The notes below the pieces were generated by a model, which made no database searches, was not told where the DNA came from, and saw only the letters and a list, made by a program, of their open reading frames with translations. Below, one piece after another: positions 32,988-41,201 of a stretch of DNA of 64,000 bases. The stretch is from DASXHZ01 sp036488085. Its GTDB lineage: Bacteria > Acidobacteriota > Thermoanaerobaculia > Gp7-AA8. The stretch covers positions 5,211-69,210 of the forward strand of contig DASXHZ010000074.1 of the NCBI GenBank assembly GCA_036488085.1. The letters run 5' to 3'. Numbering within the stretch: position 1 is the first letter of the stretch; each line of letters opens with the position of its first letter. The translations under genes and the position numbers were made by a program.

Positions 32988-34769
32988 ATGGCCAAGCAGA
33001 CAGTCGCTGATTTCCTCGTCCATCGCCTCCAGGCGTGGGGTGTCAACCGCCTCTACGGTTATCCTGGCGACGGCATCGCCGGCATCATGGGGGCGCTGGA
33101 GCGCGTCGGCGACGCCATGCAGTTCACCCAGGTGCGGCATGAGGAGATGGCGGCCTTCATGGCGTGCGCTCACGCCAAGTTCACCGGCGAGCCCGGCGTC
33201 TGTCTCGCGACGTCGGGACCCGGCGCGATCCACCTTCTGAACGGCCTTTACGACGCCAAGCTCGACCATCAGCCGGTGGTCGCGATCGTGGGCCAGACGT
33301 CGCGCCTCGCGATGGGGGGCAACTACCAGCAGGAGGTCGACCTCCAGTCGCTCTTCAAGGACGTCGCGTCCGATTACGTGCAGACCGCGATGGCGCCGGC
33401 GCAGATCCGCCATCTCGTCGACCGCGCGTTCCGCATCGCCCGGGCGCAGCGGGGCGTCACCTGCATCATCGTCCCGAACGACCTGCAGGAAGAGCCGTAC
33501 GAGGCGCCGCCGCACAAGCACTCCACGATTCACTCCGGCGTCGGCTGGACCACGCCGCGCGTTATTCCGACGATGGAGGACCTGCAGCGCGCCGCCAACG
33601 CCCTCAATGAAGGCAAGAGAGTGGCGATGCTCATCGGCCAGGGCGCCATGCGCGCCTCCGAGGAGGTCATCGAAGTCGCCGATCTCCTCGGCGCCGGCGT
33701 CGCCAAAGCGCTCCTCGGCAAGGCCGCGCTCCCGGACGATCTCCCGTTCGTCACCGGCTCGATCGGCCTCCTCGGTACGAAGCCGTCGTGGACGCTGATG
33801 AGCGAGTGCGACACCCTGCTGATGGTCGGATCGTCGTTCCCCTATCCCGAGTTTCTGCCGGATGAGGGACAAGCGCGCGGTGTGCAGATCGACATCGACG
33901 GGAAGATGCTCTCCATCCGCTATCCGATGGAGGTCAACCTCATCGGCGACAGCCAGGAGTCGCTGCGCGCGCTGAGGCCGCTGTTGAAGCGAAAGGCCGA
34001 CCGCTCGTGGCGGGAAAAGATCGAGGGCGAGATTAAGGAGTGGTGGAAGCTGATGGAGGAGCGAGCGTTGGAGGACGCGGATCCGATCAATCCGCAACGC
34101 GTCTTCTTCGAGCTTTCGCCGCGCCTGCCCGAGCGCTGCATTGTCGCCGCTGATTCCGGCTCGACCGCGAGCTGGTACGCGCGCGATCTCAAGTTCAAGC
34201 GCGACATGATGGGATCGCTCTCGGGCAACCTCGCGACGATGGGGCCGGGCGTCCCCTACGTCATCGCCGCGAAGTTCGCCTTTCCCGACCGCGTCGCGAT
34301 CGCCCTCGTCGGCGACGGCGCGTTCCAAATGAACGGGATGAACGAGGTGATCACGATCGCGAAGTACTACAAGGAATGGAGCGACCCGCGGCTCATCATC
34401 TGCGTCCTGAAAAACCATGACCTCAACATGGTCACGTGGGAGCAGCGAGTGATGTCGGGAGATGCGAGGTACGAGGCCTCGCAGCTGATGCCGGACTTCC
34501 CCTACGCGGAATTCGGGCGGTCGCTCGGCCTCGGCGGCATCCGCGTCGAAAAGCCTGACCAGATCGGCGCCGCGTGGGACGAAGCGCTAAGCGCAAAGAT
34601 GCCCACCATTCTCGAGTTCCATACCGATCCGGAGGTGCCGCCGCTGCCGCCGCACATCACGAAGGATCAGGCGAAGAAGTTCCTGGAGGCGTTGATCAAA
34701 GACCCCGCCCGTGGAGACATGATCAAGGAGTCGATGAAGGAGATGTTCGCGTCAGTGTTGAAGAAGTAG
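32988..34769 (+). CDS. Thiamine-diphosphate enzyme, pyruvate oxidase/dehydrogenase (PoxB-like)
   Basis: The 593-residue protein has three ThDP-enzyme domains: an N-terminal PYR domain with the catalytic glutamate in RHEEMAAFM, a central domain, and a C-terminal PP domain with GDGAFQMNGMNEVITIAKYY. Overall it resembles PoxB/acetolactate-synthase-like proteins. It would convert pyruvate to acetate or acetyl-phosphate and pass electrons to quinone or oxygen, but the exact product is not certain. The ATG at 32988 was chosen over a TTG 30 bp upstream. It is 1 bp from the D-lactate-dehydrogenase-like gene. Confidence 0.85.
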   Translation: MAKQTVADFLVHRLQAWGVNRLYGYPGDGIAGIMGALERVGDAMQFTQVRHEEMAAFMACAHAKFTGEPGVCLATSGPGAIHLLNGLYDAKLDHQPVVAIVGQTSRLAMGGNYQQEVDLQSLFKDVASDYVQTAMAPAQIRHLVDRAFRIARAQRGVTCIIVPNDLQEEPYEAPPHKHSTIHSGVGWTTPRVIPTMEDLQRAANALNEGKRVAMLIGQGAMRASEEVIEVADLLGAGVAKALLGKAALPDDLPFVTGSIGLLGTKPSWTLMSECDTLLMVGSSFPYPEFLPDEGQARGVQIDIDGKMLSIRYPMEVNLIGDSQESLRALRPLLKRKADRSWREKIEGEIKEWWKLMEERALEDADPINPQRVFFELSPRLPERCIVAADSGSTASWYARDLKFKRDMMGSLSGNLATMGPGVPYVIAAKFAFPDRVAIALVGDGAFQMNGMNEVITIAKYYKEWSDPRLIICVLKNHDLNMVTWEQRVMSGDARYEASQLMPDFPYAEFGRSLGLGGIRVEKPDQIGAAWDEALSAKMPTILEFHTDPEVPPLPPHITKDQAKKFLEALIKDPARGDMIKESMKEMFASVLKK

Positions 34770-34770
34770 A

Positions 34771-37719
34771 GTGACGACCGTGCGCGACGAACAGACCCGT
34801 TTCACGCCGATCGCGTTCCCGAACGACCGTCCTGTGCATCCGCGGATTCACAGTGACCGCATCCAGTCTCTGAACGTCGACGCGGCGGCGCTCGCATCGG
34901 CTCTCTCGCGTGAGGTCCGCGGCGAGGTGCGATTCGACGACGGCTCGCTCGCGCTCTACGCCACCGACGCCTCGAATTACCGGCAGATCCCGATCGGCGT
35001 CGTGCTCCCACGCGACGAGAACGACGTCCTTGCGACGATCGCGCTGGCGCGCCAGTTCAACGCCCCGATCCTCGCGCGCGGCGGCGGGACGTCGCTCGCC
35101 GGCCAGTGCTGCAACGTCGCCGTGATCATGGACTTCTCGAAGTACATGCACGAGATCGTCGAGATGAACATCGCGGAGAAATTCGCGCGCGTCCATCCCG
35201 GCATCATCCTGGACGACCTCCGCGACGCCGCCGAGAAGCACGAGCTGACGTTCGGCCCCGATCCCGCGACCCACACGCACTGCACGATCGGCGGAATGAT
35301 CGGCAACAACTCCTGCGGCGTGCACGCCCTCATGGCCGGCAAGACGGTCGACAACATCGAAGAGCTCGACGTCGTCACGTACGACGGCATCCGCATGCGA
35401 GTCGGCCCGACCAGCGACGACGAGCTGGTGCGGATCATCGCGGAAGGCGGCCGGCGCGGCGGGATCTACGCCGGCATGAAGTCGATCCGCGACCGCTTCG
35501 CCGATCAGATTCGCACTCGCTACCCGAAGATCCCGCGCCGCGTCTCTGGCTACAACCTCGATAGTCTCCTGCCGGAGAACGGCTTCAACGTCGCACAAGC
35601 CCTCGTCGGCACGGAGTGCACGTGCGTGGTCGTGCTCGAGGCGAAGTGCAAGCTGGTCTGCTCGCCTCCCAAGCGCGTCCTCGTGCTCGTCGGCTACCCC
35701 ACGGCGTTCGACGCCGCGGATCACGTTCCCGAGATCCTGAAGTTCAAGCCGATCGGGCTCGAAGGCATGGATGACCTGCTGGTCGAGGCCGAGAAGGCGA
35801 AGCACCTCAATCCAGGCGGACTCGCGCTCATGCCGGAGGGCGGCGGCTGGCTCTTCGTCGAATTCGGCGCCGAGACCGTGGACGAGGCGCGGGCGGACGC
35901 GCAGAAGATGGTGGACGCCATTCGCGGCGAGGTGAAGTCGATCAAACTGATCGACGACACGACGCAGCAGAAGATGGTCTGGGGTGTTCGCGAGTCCGGC
36001 CTCGGCGCCACCGCATTCCGGCCCGGCACTCCCCGCACGTGGGAAGGGTGGGAGGACTCGGCGGTCGCGCCCGAGAAACTGGGCGGCTATCTCCGCGATC
36101 TTCGGAAGCTGCTCGACAAGTACGACTACGTCGGCGATCTGTACGGCCACTTCGGCCAGGGCTGCGTCCACACCCGCAACAACTTCGATCTCGAGTCGCT
36201 GGAGGGCATCGCCAAGTACCGCTCATACATCGACGAGGCGGCCGATCTCGTCGTCTCGTACGGCGGTTCGCTCTCCGGCGAGCACGGCGACGGCCAGTCG
36301 CGCGCCGACCTGCTGCCGAAGATGTTCGGCGAGGAGTTGGTCGGCGCGTTCCGCGAGTTCAAGTCGCTGTGGGACCCGGAGTGGAAGATGAACCCGGGCA
36401 AGATCGTCACCCCTTACCACCCGACCGAGAACCTCCGCCTCGGCGCCGACTACCGTCCATGGTCGCCCCAGACGCACTTCCAGTTTCCGGAAGACGAGGG
36501 ACGCATCGACCGCGCGATCCTCCGCTGTGTCGGCGTCGGAAAGTGCCGGCGGATGGAGGCGGGGACGATGTGTCCGAGCTTCATGGCGACACGCGAGGAG
36601 GAGCATTCGACACGCGGGCGTTCTCGTCTTTTCTTCGAGATGTTCCAGGGCGAAGCGATCCCCGACAACTGGAAGAACGAAGCGGTCAAAGAGGCGCTCG
36701 ACCTCTGTCTCGCGTGCAAGGGATGCAAGGGCGAGTGCCCCGTCAACGTCGACATGGCGACGTACAAGGCGGAGTTCCTCTCGCACTACTACGAACGCCG
36801 CCTCCGTCCGCTGAGCGCCTACACGATGGGCTGGATCCATCGGTGGTCGCGCCTCGCGGAGCTCGCGCCGCGGCTCGCGAATCTCACGATGCCGCTGCTC
36901 AAGTCGTTCACCGGTATCGCGAAGCAACGCCGGATGCCGAAGTACGCGCGCAAGACGTTCCGCCAGCTTTTCCGCGAAAGCACCTCGGAGCCGAACCGCC
37001 GTGTCGTCCTCTGGCCTGACACGTTCAACAATCACTTCCATCCCGACACGGCCGTCGCCGCGGTCGAAGTCCTCGAAGCCGCCGGCTATCACGTCACGAT
37101 TCCGCGCAAACGGCTCTGCTGCGGTCGTCCGCTCTACGACTGGGGCTTCCTGAAGATGGCCAAGAAGCTCCTGCGCGAGATCCTCGACACACTCGCCCCC
37201 GAGATCGACGAAGGCGTCGCGATCATCGGGCTCGAGCCGAGCTGTGTCTCCGTCTTCCGCGACGAGCTCGTGAACCTCTTCCCGAACGACGCACGCGCGA
37301 AGAGGCTGTCGAAGCTCGCCGTGACGCTGAGCGAGTTCATCGAGCGCGAAGGCGATCGCTTCAAGCTCCCGCACCTCGATGGCAAGGCGCTCGTCCAGGC
37401 GCACTGCCATCACGCCGCAATCCTGGGTTTCGGCGACGAAGAGAAGGTGCTGAAAGGCATCGGCCTCGATGTCCACAAGCCCGACTCCGGCTGCTGCGGC
37501 ATGGCCGGTGCGTTCGGCTTCGAGGAGAAGAATTACGAAGTCTCCACGCGCCTCGGCGAGCGAGTGCTGATCCCCGAGGTCCGCGCCGCGTCGCCCGACA
37601 CCCTCATCGTCGCGGATGGCTTCTCCTGCCGCGAGCAGATCCACCAGATGACCGGCCGCGAAACACTTCACCTCGCGCAGGTGCTGCAGCGCGCGCTACG
37701 CGATCAACGCGGCAGATAG
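34771..37719 (+). CDS. FAD/FeS oxidoreductase, D-lactate dehydrogenase (Dld/GlcD-GlpC fusion) type
   Basis: The 982-residue protein fuses an FAD-binding PCMH domain (ILARGGGTSLAGQCCN, then IGGMIGNNSCG), a linked FAD-oxidase C domain (GHFGQGCVHTRNNFDL, SGEHGDGQSR), a two-cluster iron-sulfur region (CVGVGKC and CLACKGCKGECPVNVDM) and two CCG domains (CCGRPLYDWG, CCGMAGAFGFEEKNYEVS) that bind a further cluster. This is the layout of membrane-linked D-lactate or glycolate oxidases. The adjacent pyruvate oxidase-like enzyme suggests a lactate-to-pyruvate-to-acetate path. It starts with GTG 34771. Confidence 0.93.
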   Translation: MTTVRDEQTRFTPIAFPNDRPVHPRIHSDRIQSLNVDAAALASALSREVRGEVRFDDGSLALYATDASNYRQIPIGVVLPRDENDVLATIALARQFNAPILARGGGTSLAGQCCNVAVIMDFSKYMHEIVEMNIAEKFARVHPGIILDDLRDAAEKHELTFGPDPATHTHCTIGGMIGNNSCGVHALMAGKTVDNIEELDVVTYDGIRMRVGPTSDDELVRIIAEGGRRGGIYAGMKSIRDRFADQIRTRYPKIPRRVSGYNLDSLLPENGFNVAQALVGTECTCVVVLEAKCKLVCSPPKRVLVLVGYPTAFDAADHVPEILKFKPIGLEGMDDLLVEAEKAKHLNPGGLALMPEGGGWLFVEFGAETVDEARADAQKMVDAIRGEVKSIKLIDDTTQQKMVWGVRESGLGATAFRPGTPRTWEGWEDSAVAPEKLGGYLRDLRKLLDKYDYVGDLYGHFGQGCVHTRNNFDLESLEGIAKYRSYIDEAADLVVSYGGSLSGEHGDGQSRADLLPKMFGEELVGAFREFKSLWDPEWKMNPGKIVTPYHPTENLRLGADYRPWSPQTHFQFPEDEGRIDRAILRCVGVGKCRRMEAGTMCPSFMATREEEHSTRGRSRLFFEMFQGEAIPDNWKNEAVKEALDLCLACKGCKGECPVNVDMATYKAEFLSHYYERRLRPLSAYTMGWIHRWSRLAELAPRLANLTMPLLKSFTGIAKQRRMPKYARKTFRQLFRESTSEPNRRVVLWPDTFNNHFHPDTAVAAVEVLEAAGYHVTIPRKRLCCGRPLYDWGFLKMAKKLLREILDTLAPEIDEGVAIIGLEPSCVSVFRDELVNLFPNDARAKRLSKLAVTLSEFIEREGDRFKLPHLDGKALVQAHCHHAAILGFGDEEKVLKGIGLDVHKPDSGCCGMAGAFGFEEKNYEVSTRLGERVLIPEVRAASPDTLIVADGFSCREQIHQMTGRETLHLAQVLQRALRDQRGR

Positions 37720-38177
37720 AACGCGCCGAGAATGGCGCCGTAGACGGCGTGCGCCACGATGGTGACGAGCGGTGTGAGACGGCCGTAGTTCATCGTCAGG
37801 AAGCCGGGCGGCTCGAGGAGACGCGTCGGCTCGGGGCCGCGGAAGTCGGACACCATTCGCGGGTGGATGCCCGGCAGCACCGGCAGCAACACCACCACGA
37901 CGAAGATCCCCTGCACGATGCCGATGGTCATGCCGAACCACCATGTGGCGCGTAGGTGCTCGAAGAAGAGCGCGTAGACGATCGCGAAAATCCAGCCGTT
38001 CACGAGGTGCATCACCACGCCGATGAACTTGGCTCGGTCGCGATTCGGCGTGAACATCGTCCCGACGATGAACGGGATGTCGATGCGCGTGAGGCCGAGC
38101 GACTGGGCGGCGATCGTGAGCGTCGTCAGGACGATCGTCGCGGCGAATCCCCAGAGGAAAATCGACTCAAAGTTCAT
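37704..38177 (-). CDS. Four-helix membrane protein of unknown function
   Basis: This 157-residue protein has four hydrophobic segments (about 6-24, 55-73, 78-101, 135-153), small loops, and the conserved-looking HLVNGWIFAIVYALFFEH and GIHPRMVSDFRG. I do not recognise a named family. It ends 16 bp inside the end of the D-lactate-dehydrogenase-like gene on the opposite strand. The SDR gene begins 32 bp beyond its start, in divergent orientation. Confidence 0.75.
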   Translation of the reverse strand: MNFESIFLWGFAATIVLTTLTIAAQSLGLTRIDIPFIVGTMFTPNRDRAKFIGVVMHLVNGWIFAIVYALFFEHLRATWWFGMTIGIVQGIFVVVVLLPVLPGIHPRMVSDFRGPEPTRLLEPPGFLTMNYGRLTPLVTIVAHAVYGAILGAFYLPR

Positions 38178-38209
38178 GTTCGGATCGCGTTTTGCTCCGC
38201 CTCTTCATC

Positions 38210-39196
38210 ATGAACGAAGAAGTAGTCGTAGTCACGGGTGCATCGGCAGGAGTCGGTCGCGCGGTCGCGCGCGCTTTCGGGAAGCGCCGCGCGAAGGTGG
38301 GCCTGATCGCGCGAGGCCACGAAGGACTCGAAGGAGCGAAACGCGAGATTGAGTCGCACGGCGGACAAGCGATTGTCCTGCCGCTGGACGTCAGCGACGA
38401 CAAAGCGATGGATGACGCCGCCTCGCGTGTCGAAGAGACCTTCGGTCCCATCGATGTTTGGGTCAACAATGCGATGCTCTCCGTCTACTCGCCGATCATC
38501 GAAATGCAGCCGGATGAGTTCCGGCGCGTCACCGAGGTCACATACCTCGGCTACGTCTGGGGGACGCTCGCGGCGCTCAAGCGCATGAAGCCGCGCGACC
38601 ATGGCGCGATCGTGCAGGTCGGGTCCGCGCTGGCGTATCGCGGCATCCCGCTCCAGTCGGCCTACTGCGCTGCGAAGCATGCGATTCAGGGTTTTCACGA
38701 TTCGCTTCGCTCCGAGCTCATTCACGACGGCAGCCATGTACGGGTCGTGATGGTGCAGATGCCGGCGCTGAACACGCCGCAGTTCGGATGGGTGAAGTCG
38801 CGATTGCCGAGGATGGCGAAGCCGCTCGGGACGATCTTCCAACCCGAGGTCGCGGCGGAGGCGGTCGTGTGGGCGGCGTACAGCGGACGGCGCGAGATCA
38901 ACGTCGGATGGCCGACGACTCAGGCTGTGGTCGGCAATAATTTCTTTCCGGCCGCCGGCGACTGGTACCTCGCGCGCAACGCCTACGACGGCGCGATGAC
39001 GAACGAGCCGGAGGATCCGAACCGGCCGAACAACCTGTGGGAGCCGGTGCCGGGCGATCACGGCGCGCATGGCCGGTTCGACGACTCCGCGGCGCCGGTG
39101 AGCATCGAGCTGGAGCTGAACAAGCGCCGGAATTGGGTGCTCGGAGCCGCGGCGATCGTCGCAGGGATCGTCGCCATCGCCGGTGCCAGACGCTGA
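38210..39196 (+). CDS. SDR-family oxidoreductase with C-terminal membrane anchor
   Basis: The 328-residue protein has a Rossmann motif VVTGASAGVGRAVARAF, NNAML, the catalytic S in VQVGSALAYRG, and Y-C-A-A-K of the active site. A further 90 residues follow, ending in a hydrophobic helix (VLGAAAIVAGIVAIAGARR) that should anchor it to the inner membrane. This fits the membrane-tethered SDR group seen in Actinobacteria and Acidobacteria; the substrate is unknown. The ATG at 38210 is preferred to a TTG 18 bp earlier. Confidence 0.88.
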   Translation: MNEEVVVVTGASAGVGRAVARAFGKRRAKVGLIARGHEGLEGAKREIESHGGQAIVLPLDVSDDKAMDDAASRVEETFGPIDVWVNNAMLSVYSPIIEMQPDEFRRVTEVTYLGYVWGTLAALKRMKPRDHGAIVQVGSALAYRGIPLQSAYCAAKHAIQGFHDSLRSELIHDGSHVRVVMVQMPALNTPQFGWVKSRLPRMAKPLGTIFQPEVAAEAVVWAAYSGRREINVGWPTTQAVVGNNFFPAAGDWYLARNAYDGAMTNEPEDPNRPNNLWEPVPGDHGAHGRFDDSAAPVSIELELNKRRNWVLGAAAIVAGIVAIAGARR

Positions 39197-39205
39197 GAGA
39201 CACTT

Positions 39206-39229
39206 AGGGCCGAGGAGATCCTCGGCCCT
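39206..39229. terminator. Convergent hairpin terminator (no T-run)
   Basis: A nearly perfect 10-11 bp stem (AGGGCCGAGG, a four-base or shorter loop) lies between the convergent ends of the SDR and KGG genes. Only two T follow, so it may act as a Rho-aided or weak intrinsic terminator for both. Confidence 0.6.
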
Positions 39230-39252
39230 TGGTCGCGTGAGAGGAACGGGGA

Positions 39253-39657
39253 CTAGATGTTTTCGCGGCCCGCGAACGGGTTCGCCCGCTCGCTGTCGCG
39301 CGGACGTTCGTTGCGCGTGCGGTCGTTGTTCGACGACTCGAAACCGCTGCGCTCCGTGTTGATCTGGCGCTCGAAAACCTGCTCGTCGTTACGAGCGACA
39401 TCGCTTCCGATACTTCCGCCCTGGTTCGCCGCGCGGGCGCGTGCGCCGCGCGAGTGGCCGCCTTCCCGTCCGATGGCCGACATGTGGGCCCGGTCGCGGC
39501 TCACTGCTTCGCCGCCTTTCCTGCCGGCCACGCGGGCCTCATCGGACGTGAATTCGTGCGCCGTCCCCTTCGCATGAGCAGCCCGACCGCCCTTGCTTGC
39601 AATCTCACGCTGTTTGGTCGCATCCATTGACGCAAAACCGCGTTTGCTTGTCGCCAT
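39253..39657 (-). CDS. KGG-repeat stress-type protein (Con-10 like)
   Basis: The 134-residue hydrophilic protein carries the stress-induced KGG motif three times: REIASKGGRAAHAKG, ARVAGRKGGEAVSRD and AIGREGGHSRG, followed by an Arg/Asn-rich disordered tail. Relatives (GsiB, Con-10) are desiccation/stress proteins. The ATG at 39657 has an AAGGAGA site 5 bp upstream, so the 57-bp upstream extension is rejected. Confidence 0.87.
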   Translation of the reverse strand: MATSKRGFASMDATKQREIASKGGRAAHAKGTAHEFTSDEARVAGRKGGEAVSRDRAHMSAIGREGGHSRGARARAANQGGSIGSDVARNDEQVFERQINTERSGFESSNNDRTRNERPRDSERANPFAGRENI

Positions 39658-39778
39658 GAAATCTCCTTGAAACCTTGAAATGGGTACTGCGCGAAACCTG
39701 CGAGAGGTCGTCAAGGTTCACGCACGAAGTGTGCCCAGCGGTAAGTTCTTAGGAGAAACCGCGCGGGAGGCAGGACGT

Positions 39779-39872
39779 TGGCGGAGAGAGAGGGATTCGA
39801 ACCCTCGGTAGAGCTTTGAGGCCCTACGGCGGTTTAGCAAACCGCTGGCTTCAGCCACTCACCCATCTCTCC
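39779..39872 (-). tRNA. tRNA-Ser (anticodon GCT)
   Basis: Read on the minus strand, the 7-bp acceptor stem pairs GGAGAGA with TCTCTCC. A GGTTCGAATC-type T arm, a long variable arm (class II tRNA) and the anticodon loop TTGCTAA are present, and the 3' CCA is encoded (positions 39781-39779). Confidence 0.97.
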
Positions 39873-39947
39873 GGCTGAACGTGTCGCGCGGTCTTGGAAA
39901 GCGGAAACCGTGCGACGCCATTCCCGCGAGTGGCGGATTGTATACGC

Positions 39948-40313
39948 CTATTGCTTCCGCGTCGCATAGCAGCCGGGATCCGGCCGGTAACCGGCGGCGA
40001 TCGCGTCGGATCGCAGCATTTCAACCGCCGACGCGGGTATCGTGCACATCTGCCGGAAGTAGTGTTTTGTCGCTGGATCAGCAAGCACGCGGATCGGTAT
40101 CGCCTTCGTGACTACCAGCGTCTTCTCGCCGGACACTTTGCTCGGCGCCAAGATCTCCGTTGGCGTTGCCGCGACTGGGGACGACTCTGTTGCCGGAACC
40201 GAGTGGGCTGCCGTTCCTGGAGCGGATCGCACGTAGGGAGCGACGTACGTTCCATCTTTCCTCAAAATTGACTCTACTTCCGTCGGCTCCTCGGTTTTTT
40301 TGGCGCTGCCCAT
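39948..40313 (-). CDS. Hypothetical protein with KDGTYVAPYVRS motif
   Basis: The 121-residue frame (MGSAKKTEEPTEV to GYRPDPGCYATRK) has no recognisable domain. It is Ala/Pro/Thr-rich in the middle, with KDGTYVAPYVRSAPGT and a C-terminal YFRQMCTIPASAVEMLRSDAI. It begins 40 bp inside the end of the vapC-like gene on the same strand in another frame, which suggests translational coupling to the toxin gene or a spurious call. Confidence 0.45.
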   Translation of the reverse strand: MGSAKKTEEPTEVESILRKDGTYVAPYVRSAPGTAAHSVPATESSPVAATPTEILAPSKVSGEKTLVVTKAIPIRVLADPATKHYFRQMCTIPASAVEMLRSDAIAAGYRPDPGCYATRKQ

Positions 40314-40693
40314 ATCACTTCGATGTCGTATCGCAGGAACTGATCGTCCGCCGTCATGAGAGGCAGGTTCTCGACCTGTGCTTGTGCGATCAATAGCCGG
40401 TCGAACGGATCGCGATGATGGTGCGGCAAGCTCGCAACCTGGCGCGCGTGCGAGTGCAGAATGGGCAGCGGGGTGAGCGACTGTTCCTCCATGATGTCGA
40501 AGAGCGAATCGCCGTCGCTCGGCGAAACGCGTAACTTTCCGAGACCGGACTTGATGGCGATCTCCCAAACGGAGGCGGCTGAAAAGACGATCTCAGTTTC
40601 CTCATCGCCGAGGAGCTCCGCTGCTCGAGGATTGAGGGCCTCCGGGCGGGTCAGCGCCCACAGCCAACAATGCGTGTCAACGAGGATTCTCAC
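40274..40693 (-). CDS. vapC: PIN-domain toxin (VapC)
   Basis: The 139-residue ribonuclease toxin has the acidic PIN residues D6 (LVDTHCW), E44 (VWEIAI), D95/D98 (DPFDRLLIAQ) and D116/D117 (LMTADDQF). VapC toxins typically cleave tRNA or rRNA. The antitoxin is encoded immediately upstream with a 4-bp overlap. The module lies between two tRNA-Ser genes. Confidence 0.93.
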   Translation of the reverse strand: MRILVDTHCWLWALTRPEALNPRAAELLGDEETEIVFSAASVWEIAIKSGLGKLRVSPSDGDSLFDIMEEQSLTPLPILHSHARQVASLPHHHRDPFDRLLIAQAQVENLPLMTADDQFLRYDIEVIWAAPKKPRSRRK

Positions 40694-40920
40694 CGCTCAG
40701 GCTCGAACGTTTCGGGATCGAGAGGAGCATCGAAATCATCGGCAATCCAAATCTTGCCCGCGTATTCGCCGAGCTTCCGGCTTCGCTTCGGCTGATCTGC
40801 GCGAATTAGCTTCGCGACCGGTTCTCCGGCACGCGCAATGATCACTTCCTCCCCTTGTTCAACCTTCGCGATGAGTCGTGACAGTTGGGTCTTGGCTTCG
40901 TGGATGTTGACCTCGATCAT
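40690..40920 (-). CDS. Phd/YefM-type antitoxin
   Basis: The 76-residue protein shows the Phd/YefM N-terminal DNA-binding motif (EVNIHEAKTQLSRLIAKVEQGEEVIIARAGEPVAKLI) and a C-terminal toxin-binding tail (ADDFDAPLDPETF). It should neutralise the PIN toxin and repress its own promoter. The ATGA overlap with the toxin gene keeps the pair stoichiometric. Confidence 0.93.
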   Translation of the reverse strand: MIEVNIHEAKTQLSRLIAKVEQGEEVIIARAGEPVAKLIRADQPKRSRKLGEYAGKIWIADDFDAPLDPETFEPER

Positions 40921-40995
40921 GGCAATGATGTTAGCTAAGTGATCGGACTAGGTCAACGATTGCGGCTCGAAGGACGCTGACGACGTGCATCGCGG

Positions 40996-41085
40996 TGGCG
41001 GAGGAGGTGGGATTCGAACCCACGGTACGGTTACCCGTACGGCGGTTTTCAAGACCGCTGCCTTAAACCACTCGGCCACTCCTCC
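40996..41085 (-). tRNA. tRNA-Ser (anticodon TGA)
   Basis: On the minus strand the acceptor stem pairs GGAGGAG with CTCCTCC, the variable arm is long (class II), the anticodon loop is CTTGAAA, and the 3' CCA is encoded (40998-40996). It lies 1.1 kb from the other tRNA-Ser gene, same strand. Confidence 0.97.
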
Positions 41086-41090
41086 GGATC

Positions 41091-41198
41091 AGAGCGCAGG
41101 GCTTAGAGCGTAGTGCGCAGAAGGCTCCGGCGCGTGCGACAACGGTTGGTGAAGACCGCGCATTTCTTCTGCGCTCTACGCTCTGTCCACTGCGCTCT
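41091..41198. repeat. Inverted heptamer-repeat element, AGAGCGC type
   Basis: Arm 41091-41123 begins with four 7-bp units (AGAGCGC, AGGGCTT, AGAGCGT, AGTGCGC). Arm 41166-41198 is its inverse at most of 33 positions, around a 42-bp spacer. It lies between the tRNA-Ser gene and the MglA-like gene. Confidence 0.88.
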
Positions 41199-41201
41199 CG
41201 G

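Noticed and set aside
32673..37671. Long minus-strand frames opposite the pyruvate oxidase and D-lactate dehydrogenase genes
   Set aside because: The plus-strand genes have clear ThDP and FAD/FeS motifs; the reverse frames are compositional shadows without any.
39779..41085. tRNA-flanked segment considered as a prophage or integrative element
   Set aside because: No integrase, no direct repeat of a tRNA 3' end, and only a toxin-antitoxin pair plus one small frame inside.
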